NCBI GenBank assembly: GCA_022565015.1
Contig: JADFKI010000175.1
Coordinates: 1 to 8,088, forward strand
Origin: Chloroflexota bacterium
GTDB taxonomy: Bacteria; Chloroflexota; Dehalococcoidia; Lucifugimonadales; JADFKI01
Direction of reading: 5' to 3'
DNA: 8,088 nt
Shown here: piece after piece, positions 1-6,414 of the stretch
How the letters are laid out: each line of letters opens with the position of its first letter
Position numbering within the stretch: position 1 is the first letter of the stretch
The notes under the pieces: generated by a model
The model's input: only the letters and a program-made list of their open reading frames with translations
Database searches by the model: none
Told to the model about the DNA's origin: nothing
Translations under genes and position numbers: made by a program

Positions 1-1614
1 GCCGTAATGGGCATTGCGGAAGTCATGACCGACCCCAGGTACGGGGACGGACGCCGTCCGGTCGATGAGGAGGCGAGACGCGAGCTCTTCGATATCGTCG
101 CCGGCGTGATCAAGACGAAGCCGGTCACGGAATGGGAAATCATCTTAGAGGCCGCGGAAGTGCCCTACGCCCGCGCCGGCACCAACGAGGAGTCGATAGA
201 CAACCCGCAGGTCATCGCCAACGATATGGTCGTCGAGGTGCAGGACCCCAGAGTGGGGCGGGTCGTGCAGATGGGCGTACCGATCAAGATGTCCGAGACG
301 CCCGGCGAGATAAGGGGGCCTCGGCATCTGCCCCGCGAGGACACGGATGCCGTGTTGGCGGAGCTCCAGAGAGCAACGCCCAAGAATGCAGACGAGCCCG
401 GGAGCGAGTCCTGGACCCTCCCGCTGGACGGAATTCGCGTTCTGGAGATGACCAACGTCATCGCGGGCCCGGCTGCGGGCAAGTGCCTGGCCGACCTGGG
501 CGCCGACGTCGTCAAGTTGGAATCGCTGGACGGCGATATTTCGCGGCCCGCCGGTATGACCTATTTCTTGTATCTCAACTCCAACAAACGCTCGGTATCC
601 GTGAATACAAAGACCCCCGAGGGCATGGAGGTCGCCCAACGTTTGGCGGCAAGCTCCGACATCATGCTCGCCAATATGCGCCCCGGTGCGACCGACCGCA
701 TGGGCCTGAGCAGCGAGGTCATGGACAAGCTGAACCCCGGGAAGATTCACGCCCATACGACGGCCTTTGGATGGACGGGGCCCTACTCGCACAGGCCCGG
801 CGTCGATCCGCTTGCACAGGCGTGGATGGGGTTGCAGCGCGCGCAGGGCGGCAAAGACAACCCGCCGGTATTTCTCGCGCAGCTTGCCCCAACGGACTTC
901 ACATCCGGCGCCCTGACGGCGCTTGGTGCGATTCTTGCGCTGTACGTCCGGGAGCGCACGGGCAAGTCGCAGATGGTGGACTGCAACCTGCTAAACGCGG
1001 GAGCCATGCTTAGCGAGGACGGCTTTCTCCGGTACGAGGGGAAGAGGCCGCGACGCCTCGCCGACAAGGGCCAGCACGGTCTTCACGCCCTCAGTCGCCT
1101 GTACGAGACGAAAGAGGGCTGGCTTTACGTCGTTGCAGAGGGTCAGTCGACCTGGGAAGCCCTCTGCAAAGCCGTCGACGACGGAGGCGTGTTGAGCGAC
1201 GGTCGCTTTGCCTCCGCCGAGCTGCGTGCCGAGAATGACGGTGCTCTCGCCCATGTGCTTTCGGAAAGATTCGCCGAGCGCACCGCCGCGGAGTGGCTGC
1301 CTGTTTTAAGGTCTGCGGGGGTTCCCGCGTCCGAGTCGGTAAACGACTATAACGTGGGTTATTTTGACGACGAGCATCCAGCGGCTGAGGATATGGTCTC
1401 CTTTTACGCTCACCCGGTCCTGGGGAAGATGAAGTATTCCAGCAACAGCCTGTGGTTCGGGAACACCGAGAAGACGGCCGGTAGGCGAACTCCACTCCTG
1501 GGTGAGCACAACAAGGAGGCCCTTGGGGAGGTCGGGTACTCCGCCGACGATCTGCAAACGCTCTACGACAAGGGCGTAATTTTCACCGAAGAACCCTCCG
1601 AGAATTTTTCGTAG
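1..1614 (+). CDS. CaiB/BaiF family III CoA-transferase, tandem two-domain form, 5' end outside window
   Basis: The reading frame is open from the first base, so the gene starts upstream; the first in-window ATG (position 7) is internal. Numbering from that Met, residues 1-125 match the C-terminal part of a CaiB/BaiF domain: the R-x-E-L-F, T-E-W and G-V-P-I-K-x-S-E-T-P-G stretches. A linker (about 126-137) leads into a complete second domain, about 138-525, beginning LPLDGIRVLEM. It has the family signatures RPGATDRMGL (225-234), GWTGPY (255-260) and D297 in PTDFTSG, which aligns with the catalytic Asp of formyl-CoA transferase (Asp169). Family III enzymes move CoA between carboxylic acids through Asp-thioester/anhydride intermediates in the cytoplasm. 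Single-domain members are about 400 aa, so the whole protein is probably near 800 aa. The substrate cannot be predicted. The gene ends in TAG at 1612-1614, 89 nt before the preferred start of the acetyltransferase, and no clear terminator lies between them. Confidence 0.93.
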   Translation, partial: AVMGIAEVMTDPRYGDGRRPVDEEARRELFDIVAGVIKTKPVTEWEIILEAAEVPYARAGTNEESIDNPQVIANDMVVEVQDPRVGRVVQMGVPIKMSETPGEIRGPRHLPREDTDAVLAELQRATPKNADEPGSESWTLPLDGIRVLEMTNVIAGPAAGKCLADLGADVVKLESLDGDISRPAGMTYFLYLNSNKRSVSVNTKTPEGMEVAQRLAASSDIMLANMRPGATDRMGLSSEVMDKLNPGKIHAHTTAFGWTGPYSHRPGVDPLAQAWMGLQRAQGGKDNPPVFLAQLAPTDFTSGALTALGAILALYVRERTGKSQMVDCNLLNAGAMLSEDGFLRYEGKRPRRLADKGQHGLHALSRLYETKEGWLYVVAEGQSTWEALCKAVDDGGVLSDGRFASAELRAENDGALAHVLSERFAERTAAEWLPVLRSAGVPASESVNDYNVGYFDDEHPAAEDMVSFYAHPVLGKMKYSSNSLWFGNTEKTAGRRTPLLGEHNKEALGEVGYSADDLQTLYDKGVIFTEEPSENFS

Positions 1615-1680
1615 CCGGGACGAGTTATGCTCTCGAGCTTCGTAATAAGCGCAACCTGCCCTGGTCTTCAGGCTTTGCCA

Positions 1681-1698
1681 GCTCTTGCATGCGAGAGC
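1681..1698. repeat. 18-nt near-perfect palindrome at the acetyltransferase start
   Basis: GCTCTTGCATGCGAGAGC is self-complementary over all nine pairs except one T/G pair (1686/1693). As RNA it can fold into a 7-bp stem with a CAUG loop. The stem buries the GAGAG that would act as ribosome binding site for the ATG at 1704. As DNA it could be an operator. It also contains the alternative start ATG at 1689. Confidence 0.5.
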
Positions 1699-1703
1699 CC
1701 TTG

Positions 1704-2279
1704 ATGGAGCCGTTCGTCGCGTCCGGCGACATCGCAATCCGACATATGCGGGATGATGACGAAGACTACCTTCTCTTGTCGCGTTGGCTTTCGGACGAGC
1801 GTGTGCTGGAATTCTACGAGGGACGCGACAACCCCCACGACCTGGCGAAAGTCCGGCAAAAATATGGCCCCCGTGCGCGTGGTCAGGGAAACCCGGTGCC
1901 CTGTATGCTTGTCTACCGGGGCACGCCTGTAGGTTACATGCAGTATTATCCCGTCGAAGGGTCCGGAGCCGGGCAGCTTGGAATCGAATACACGAAGGGT
2001 ATATACGGCGTAGACCTGTTCATTGGCCTTCCCGAGCTATGGGACAAGGGCATAGGCAGTGCGGCGCTCTCGGCGTTGGTTGGATACCTGTTCGACGATA
2101 TGGGCGCCCTTCGAATTGTCATCGACCCTCATGTTTCGAACGTAAGGGCGATTCGATGCTACGAGAAGTGCGGGTTCAATACGATCGGGCTTCTCCCTGG
2201 CAGGGAGCTTCACGAAGGAGAGTATCGGGACTGCCGGCTGATGGCTATTAGCCGCGAGGACTTGGTCGGCGCAAACTAA
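1704..2279 (+). CDS. GNAT acetyltransferase, AAC(6')-like
   Basis: This is a 191-aa acetyl-CoA-dependent N-acetyltransferase of the GNAT fold (196 aa if started at 1689). With Met at 1704 as residue 1, the acetyl-CoA loop is WDKGIGSAAL (113-122), and the late motif is DPHVSNVRAIRCYEKCGF (141-158). That motif and the D104 region (GVD) resemble the AAC(6')-Ib type of aminoglycoside 6'-N-acetyltransferases, which carry a very similar DP-S-N-RAIRCYEK-GF block. The similarity supports an amino-sugar or other amine substrate, but resistance cannot be claimed from sequence. I prefer 1704 because GAGAG (1693-1697) sits six bases before it; the ATG at 1689 has no visible ribosome binding site. The TAA stop overlaps the next ATG by one base, so the gene is probably co-translated with the downstream glycosyltransferase. 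A generic RimJ/RimL-like protein acetyltransferase is the main alternative. Confidence 0.83.
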   Translation: MEPFVASGDIAIRHMRDDDEDYLLLSRWLSDERVLEFYEGRDNPHDLAKVRQKYGPRARGQGNPVPCMLVYRGTPVGYMQYYPVEGSGAGQLGIEYTKGIYGVDLFIGLPELWDKGIGSAALSALVGYLFDDMGALRIVIDPHVSNVRAIRCYEKCGFNTIGLLPGRELHEGEYRDCRLMAISREDLVGAN

Positions 2280-5119
2280 TGCAGATGAACAGTCCGAGCG
2301 CTCTGCGTTTCATGCTTGTCGTTGCCGCGCTCATATTGGGCGTGCTGGGACAGGCGCTACTAAGCAACGGGCAAATTCAATGGTCGGTCACGCCCTTCGT
2401 GGTGGCGGCTGCGGCCATTGCCCTCTCCGTCGCGAATCGCCCCCTGTCGTTCCTTGCCACTCCGCAATCACCTGAAGAAGCCAATGCCGATACACCGGAG
2501 GGCGGCCCTCCCGGCGACTCGCCTTCCCACTTCAGAAAGATCGAGTGGCGCGGGAGTCTTGGCACGATGGCCCTGGGCGGAGTGTTCCTGGGCTTCAGCC
2601 TCTTTCTCTTTCCCAAGGGCCCGCCCAACACCCTGGCCTGGTACCTCTACGGCCTTTCCATCGTCGCCCTTGCGGTCTCGGTTGTGGGCTTCGACGGCAG
2701 ATGGACGGCGCTGCTGAGTGCGTGGCGCGGCCGTGCGCGGGTGAGCGTGGGCATGCACGACGCGATGCCGTGGATCGGGCTGGCGGCCGTCGTCATCCTC
2801 GCCTTGATAGTGCGCCTGGTGGATCTTCAGGAGCTGCCTGCCGGGCTCTGGTTCGATGAGGCGGACAACATCAACCAGGCGCGGCACATACTGTCGGACC
2901 CCGGCAACACCCTCGTCTTCGTGCCGTCCACCAACCTGCCCAGCCTGTTTCTATTGCCCATAGCGCTGGTCATCGAACTGGCGGGAATATCCATAACAAC
3001 GGCAAGACTGGTCTCGGTGGCCTTCGGCGTGGCGGGTGTCGTGGCGATATTCTTGTTGACGCGGCTCGTTTTAGGCTCGGGTCTGGCCCTGATAGCCGCA
3101 CTCTTGACGGCTGTCATGCGTTGGGACATCAACTGGAGCCGCATTGGCATGCATGGCATCACGGGGCCGCTGTTCGGCGCGCTGACCGGCTACCTCCTGC
3201 TGAAGGCCCTGCGAAGTGAGAGGCCGATAGCATTCGTGTTCGCGGGCGCGACGCTCGGACTGGGGATGTGGTTCTATGCGTCGTTTCGGCTGTTCCCCCT
3301 TGTGATCGCGTTCATCGTTCTGCACCACCTTATTTTGGGGAAGTCTAATCGGCGTAGATTTATCAGAAACGTGCTGTTGATGGCCGTGGCCGCGTTCATC
3401 GTCGCGGCGCCGGTCGTGCAGTCGGCCATAGTCGACTCCGAGGAGTTCTTTTCGAGAACGACCGACACTTCGGTGTTCTCCCTTTATCCCCCCGGCGAGG
3501 CCCTGAACCAGGTCAGGATCGGTCTGGGCAAGCACGCCCTGATGTTCAACTACAAGGGCGACCCAAATCCGCGCCACAACCTACCCGGCGCGCCGATGTT
3601 GGACTTCCTTTCGGGCATGCTCATGATACTTGGAATGGGCGTCGCCTTCGCCCGCTGGCGAAATGTGGCCCTGTTCGTCATGCCATTCTGGATCTTGTTC
3701 ATGATGATGCCCGGCGTGATCACGCTGCCCTTTGAGGCTCCCCAGTCGCTGCGGTCGATCGTGGTCATACCAGCCGTCGTGGTCTTGATCACCCTGGCGC
3801 TGGCCGCCGTATGGTGGGCCGGGAGGTCCGCGCCGTGGCGCGTGATAAGATGGTTGACGCCCCTCTTTATAGCCAACTTACTCGCAATCATCGCCATATC
3901 GAATTTGAGCACCTACTTCGGGGCACAGGCGAGCAGTCCGGAGGTCTACGCCGCGTTCTCCACCGACGAGACCCTCATGGCACCGCACATGCTTCAGCAG
4001 CAGAGGCGGGGCTACAGCCTGTTCGTATCGCGTCAGTTCCTCTTCAGCCTCACGGCATCCCTTCTGGCCAACAACCCTCGCTTCGAGACCATCGCGGCGC
4101 CCATAAACATACCTCTGGACCCCGCGAAGGCCTGGCTCGGGGCTTCCATATATCTGGAGCCCAGAGAGGCCGGATTTTACGATGTGCTCAAGGCGTATTA
4201 CCCGGACGCCGAGTTCAGGGAGTTTCGCCCGCCCGCCGGGGGAGAGCCGCTCTTCTATTCCGCCGTCATCAGTCGCATTCAGCTTGAGCGCGACCAGGGT
4301 ATCCTCGAGCGCATTGCCCTGGATAGCGGGGTCGTGAAGGAGTCGACCAAGTATACGACTGAGAGCCTATGGCCGCTGGAGGTGGGGCCGGAGGACGTGC
4401 CTTTTGACGTTACCTGGAAGGGCAGCTTACATATCGTCCGCCCGGGGGAATACCTGCTGGAGCTGGTTTCCAACGGCGACGCGGAGGTGTTTCTGGACGG
4501 CCAACTGGTGCTAAATAGCGAACAGCCTTCCGCGAAGATAGTGCCGGCGGTGGGTCTCCACTCCCTTGAAGTCAAGGGTCGCGTGGAGGACCCGACCGGG
4601 ACGTTGCGGCTGTTGTGGCAGCCTCCAGGCGGTGAACTGGTCCCGATCCCCAGAGCCAACCTCTATCATGGGTCGATACGCCCGCTTGGCCTGGCGGGCC
4701 GCTTCTTCAAGGACGGCGAGGAGGTCGGCGCGGCGTTGGCGGACGCGTCCAGAATAACGCCCGCGTTGGACACGTTCTGGTATGAGCCCGTGTTGGAAGA
4801 GCCGTACAGGGCCGTCTGGGAGGGAACATTGGAAGCCGACAAGTCCGGCGGCTACAGATTCGATGTAGAGGGCTTCGGCGAGCTGAAGCTGTATATAGAC
4901 GACAGGCTGGTGGCGGCCAAGCCCGAGGGCCTGTCACCGGCGCCGGATGAAGTCTCGCGCCTTCGAGTGGGCAGCCATACGATCAGGCTTGAGTACTTCT
5001 CGCAGTTCCCGCCCTCGGAGTTCGAGGTCTTCTGGACGCCGCCGGACGAGCCCAGGGCGACGATTCCCCCGGAGCGCCTGTCGCCGAAGCCGGAAACCAT
5101 GTTTCGAGTTGTGGAATAG
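2279..5119 (+). CDS. GT39/PMT-like membrane glycosyltransferase with two C-terminal PA14-like domains
   Basis: This is a 946-aa polytopic membrane protein. About 14 hydrophobic segments lie between residues 9 and 545. The first four, with a hydrophilic Pro/Gly-rich stretch at 60-90, form an N-terminal extension before the usual GT-C core. The core starts with a membrane helix near 163-182, followed by GLWFDEADNI, where D193-E194 match the catalytic acidic pair in the first outer loop of GT39/ArnT/PMT enzymes. These use polyprenyl-phosphate sugars outside the membrane. A charged GDPNPRHNLPG stretch (427-437) precedes the last membrane helices. Residues about 690-800 and 805-935 are two PA14-like beta-sandwich domains, seen as repeated W-x-G-x-L...G-x-Y, (Y/F)-(I/L)-D-x-(R/Q)-L-V, G-x-H and W-x-P-P patterns. 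These probably face outside and bind carbohydrate. The ATG overlaps the acetyltransferase TAA; a second ATG at 2285 is possible. Acceptor and sugar are unknown. It ends 8 bp from a convergent gene. Confidence 0.85.
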   Translation: MQMNSPSALRFMLVVAALILGVLGQALLSNGQIQWSVTPFVVAAAAIALSVANRPLSFLATPQSPEEANADTPEGGPPGDSPSHFRKIEWRGSLGTMALGGVFLGFSLFLFPKGPPNTLAWYLYGLSIVALAVSVVGFDGRWTALLSAWRGRARVSVGMHDAMPWIGLAAVVILALIVRLVDLQELPAGLWFDEADNINQARHILSDPGNTLVFVPSTNLPSLFLLPIALVIELAGISITTARLVSVAFGVAGVVAIFLLTRLVLGSGLALIAALLTAVMRWDINWSRIGMHGITGPLFGALTGYLLLKALRSERPIAFVFAGATLGLGMWFYASFRLFPLVIAFIVLHHLILGKSNRRRFIRNVLLMAVAAFIVAAPVVQSAIVDSEEFFSRTTDTSVFSLYPPGEALNQVRIGLGKHALMFNYKGDPNPRHNLPGAPMLDFLSGMLMILGMGVAFARWRNVALFVMPFWILFMMMPGVITLPFEAPQSLRSIVVIPAVVVLITLALAAVWWAGRSAPWRVIRWLTPLFIANLLAIIAISNLSTYFGAQASSPEVYAAFSTDETLMAPHMLQQQRRGYSLFVSRQFLFSLTASLLANNPRFETIAAPINIPLDPAKAWLGASIYLEPREAGFYDVLKAYYPDAEFREFRPPAGGEPLFYSAVISRIQLERDQGILERIALDSGVVKESTKYTTESLWPLEVGPEDVPFDVTWKGSLHIVRPGEYLLELVSNGDAEVFLDGQLVLNSEQPSAKIVPAVGLHSLEVKGRVEDPTGTLRLLWQPPGGELVPIPRANLYHGSIRPLGLAGRFFKDGEEVGAALADASRITPALDTFWYEPVLEEPYRAVWEGTLEADKSGGYRFDVEGFGELKLYIDDRLVAAKPEGLSPAPDEVSRLRVGSHTIRLEYFSQFPPSEFEVFWTPPDEPRATIPPERLSPKPETMFRVVE

Positions 5120-5127
5120 GCGTAAGG

Positions 5128-5367
5128 CTACGGTTCCGCAAAGGCATCATCATGTCGCTCGGAGACCGGTCCGTTTTTGTCTGGTTTCGAATGGCCGGAG
5201 CCAATGAAGGTAAATGCTTCGATGCCCGGTCGTTCGGTCCGTCGCTCAGTAAGATAGCTTTCCAATGCCCGGCGGACCAGGGACGCCATGGAAATATTCT
5301 CATCGAACGCTTTGCGTCGCAACAACTCGTAAATCTTATCGTCGAGCTGTAGTTGAATTCGCTTCAT
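5128..5367 (-). CDS. Ribbon-helix-helix (CopG/VapB-type) antitoxin-like protein, without partner toxin
   Basis: This 79-aa protein begins with a basic beta strand, MKRIQLQLDD. Two helices follow, with the turn at about 22-27 and SLVRRALESYL (29-39). This is the ribbon-helix-helix DNA-binding fold of CopG/Arc-type regulators. The tail has GSGHS and then SERHDDAFAEP (69-79), like the toxin-binding tails of VapB antitoxins, which usually read S-x-x-H-D-x-x-L shortly before the vapC start. Here translation stops (TAG at 5128-5130) and the next sequence is the convergent 3' end of the glycosyltransferase gene, 8 bp away, so no PIN toxin follows. The ATG at 5367 has AGGG eight bases upstream, inside a small GGGT/ACCC inverted repeat. 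The gene lies 55 bp after the cupin stop and may be the last gene of the same transcript. A stand-alone transcriptional regulator is the alternative. Confidence 0.75.
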   Translation of the reverse strand: MKRIQLQLDDKIYELLRRKAFDENISMASLVRRALESYLTERRTERPGIEAFTFIGSGHSKPDKNGPVSERHDDAFAEP

Positions 5368-5378
5368 GGGTCAAACCC
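5368..5378. repeat. Small inverted repeat at the RHH gene ribosome binding site
   Basis: GGGTCAAACCC has 4-bp arms around a 3-nt centre and directly abuts the ATG of the RHH gene. It contains the GGG of the presumed ribosome binding site. RHH regulators often bind short palindromes near their own start, so this could be an autoregulatory site, but a repeat this short may be chance. Confidence 0.25.
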
Positions 5379-5422
5379 TAAAAATAGCTCTGGTTATCGC
5401 TTGGCGGCAGGTGGTCGAGCCA

Positions 5423-5806
5423 TCAGCGTCGATGGGCCTCCGGAGGCTCGCCCTCCAGAAACGTCGTGTGTTTGAAGGGGTCCTGCACCGGGAAGAACGA
5501 GATTATCTTGAGGTCGCCGGGGCCCGCGTTGGTAAAGGCGTGGGGCACGTTGGGCGGAATCACCAGCGTGTGCTCCGCGCCTACCTTCCGGACATCGTCT
5601 CCCAGCCTGGCCTCGGCGGTGCCCTCCAGGATGACGATGAACTCGTCGGACTCGTGAGTGTGCAAGGGCGCGCCCGCTCCGACTCCGATGACGCTGTAGG
5701 CGACGCTGCTGCTCGTCGTGCCGTCGCCCTCCCGCGTGATATCCCACTTGCGATAGTTGGGACGCCAGGGCGTTTCGGGGGTGTTGTTGTGGTCGACAAT
5801 CGGCAT
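5423..5806 (-). CDS. Single-domain cupin (cupin_2) protein
   Basis: This 127-aa protein is one complete conserved-barrel cupin. Motif 1 is GAPLHTHESDEFIVILEG, with metal ligands H49, H51 and E55. Motif 2 is IPPNVPHAFTN, with H89 as the fourth ligand and N93. All four usual metal ligands are present, so it probably binds Fe, Mn, Ni or Zn. Small cupins of this kind include dioxygenases, isomerases and sugar- or ligand-binding proteins; the sequence does not decide. A ribosome binding site (AGGA, 5814-5817) lies seven bases before the ATG. The gene starts 21 bp after the DUF5615 stop on the same strand and is probably carried on the toxin-antitoxin transcript, although nothing in its sequence suggests a toxin-antitoxin role. 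No signal peptide is seen. Confidence 0.9.
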   Translation of the reverse strand: MPIVDHNNTPETPWRPNYRKWDITREGDGTTSSSVAYSVIGVGAGAPLHTHESDEFIVILEGTAEARLGDDVRKVGAEHTLVIPPNVPHAFTNAGPGDLKIISFFPVQDPFKHTTFLEGEPPEAHRR

Positions 5807-5813
5807 TTTTTGT

Positions 5814-5817
5814 TCCT
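5814..5817 (-). promoter_or_regulatory. Ribosome binding site of the cupin gene
   Basis: On the minus strand AGGA is followed by seven A-rich bases and then ATG at 5806. It lies in the 21-bp gap after the DUF5615 stop, so the cupin can be translated independently of its upstream neighbour. Confidence 0.6.
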
Positions 5818-5827
5818 ATCTATTGCT

Positions 5828-6187
5828 TTAAGCTGAGGCACGCCTGAACCTGTGCCTACCTGGTTCAACCACTACGAAGGCTCGCATCAATTCCTCTTCC
5901 GTATAGCTATTCAACACCCACCGGAGTTCGGCGTGTCCTGCGGCCAAATTCGTCGGGCTAACCCGAAGATAGCTGACACCTGAATCGATTCCCTCGACAA
6001 ACACAAGATTTCCGAAGTCTCTGTCTCTAGTGATAAATATGCGATTTTCTTCCCTTGCCAGGAGGAGCAGCTCTCTGTCAGATGCTCGGGAAAGGCCCAA
6101 TTCGGAAGCTGACGTAACGTCGTGCGAAAGCTCGCGGAGATATCGCGAGGTGGCAAGATAAACATCCTGGTCCAGAAGAAACCTCAC
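5828..6187 (-). CDS. DUF5615 PIN-like toxin
   Basis: This 119-aa protein matches the DUF5615 (PIN-like, VapC45-type) pattern. It starts MRFLLDQDV, with D6 and D8; ELGLSRASDRELL follows, with D37; then ITRDRDFGNL carries D55 and D57. The spaced Asp residues form the acidic metal site of PIN-like nucleases, so an RNA-cleaving toxin is likely. This is known of the family by prediction and partner association, not shown here. The start is GTG (6187-6185), and its GTGA overlaps the TGA of the upstream DUF433 gene by four bases with no Shine-Dalgarno sequence, so translation is probably coupled. The length is normal for the family and all visible acidic residues are intact, so it does not look decayed. 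The last 11 codons hold two interleaved complementary pairs, described separately. Confidence 0.87.
   Translation of the reverse strand: MRFLLDQDVYLATSRYLRELSHDVTSASELGLSRASDRELLLLAREENRIFITRDRDFGNLVFVEGIDSGVSYLRVSPTNLAAGHAELRWVLNSYTEEELMRAFVVVEPGRHRFRRASA
5836..5867 (-). other. Candidate H-type RNA pseudoknot at the DUF5615-cupin junction
   Basis: On the minus-strand RNA, UGAACC (5867-5862) pairs perfectly with GGUUCA (5850-5845), and AGGCAC (5857-5852) pairs perfectly with GUGCCU (5841-5836). The two stems interleave, with connecting stretches of 4, 1 and 3 nt, which is H-type pseudoknot order. If the pseudoknot cannot close, the stems would be mutually exclusive hairpins. The structure lies in the last codons of the toxin gene and ends about 19 nt before the cupin ribosome binding site. 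No U-tract follows and no slippery heptamer precedes it, so a terminator or frameshift site is not indicated. Confidence 0.35.
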
Positions 6188-6414
6188 GTCTGAGCGGAAA
6201 TATGTACGTCTTCGGCAACTACTATATCAATTACGTACTTTAGGCACGCCTTGATGTCCTCGAGTTGGATATCAGGATAGTAATTGGCCACTATCTCATC
6301 GAAGCCAATCCCGTCTCTGACCAGTTCAAGGATGTCTACTACCGGAATTCTTGTGTCTGCAATGCAGGGTTTTCCGAAATGAACGCCTTCATTGACAACA
6401 ATTCGTTCTTTCAT
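6184..6414 (-). CDS. DUF433 antitoxin (VapB45-like)
   Basis: This 76-aa protein has the DUF433 signature: a start strand followed by FGKPCIADTRIPVVDILELV (13-32), then a G-x-x-x-D-E-I-V-A-N-Y-Y-P helix-turn (35-47) and a final helix with D53. DUF433 proteins are predicted helix-turn-helix antitoxins encoded just before DUF5615 toxins, and that order holds here. The gene would neutralise the downstream PIN-like protein and probably repress the operon. Its ATG (6414-6412) shares one base with the TGA of the HicB-like gene (TGATG). A GAGAGG ribosome binding site lies ten bases upstream, inside the last codons of that gene. The 4-bp overlap at its other end couples it to the toxin. Confidence 0.87.
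   Translation of the reverse strand: MKERIVVNEGVHFGKPCIADTRIPVVDILELVRDGIGFDEIVANYYPDIQLEDIKACLKYVIDIVVAEDVHISAQT

Noticed and set aside
145..1013. Long alternative open frames inside the CoA-transferase gene on both strands
   Set aside because: These are typical by-products of high G+C coding sequence. Their products are Arg/Gly-rich or without motifs, while the main frame has clear family signatures.
4852..5100. Minus-strand open frame just downstream of the RHH gene, a possible lost vapC
   Set aside because: The product is rich in Ser and Gly, and has no PIN start motif and no spaced acidic residues. It is the antisense of the PA14-like region.
5381..5409. Separate promoter for the RHH gene (TATTTT, minus strand)
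   Set aside because: The -10 match is weak and no -35 hexamer stands at the right distance. Read-through from upstream is as likely.
5836..5867. Programmed frameshift site or intrinsic terminator at the interleaved stems
   Set aside because: No slippery heptamer lies upstream and no U-run downstream. The toxin frame ends normally a few codons later.
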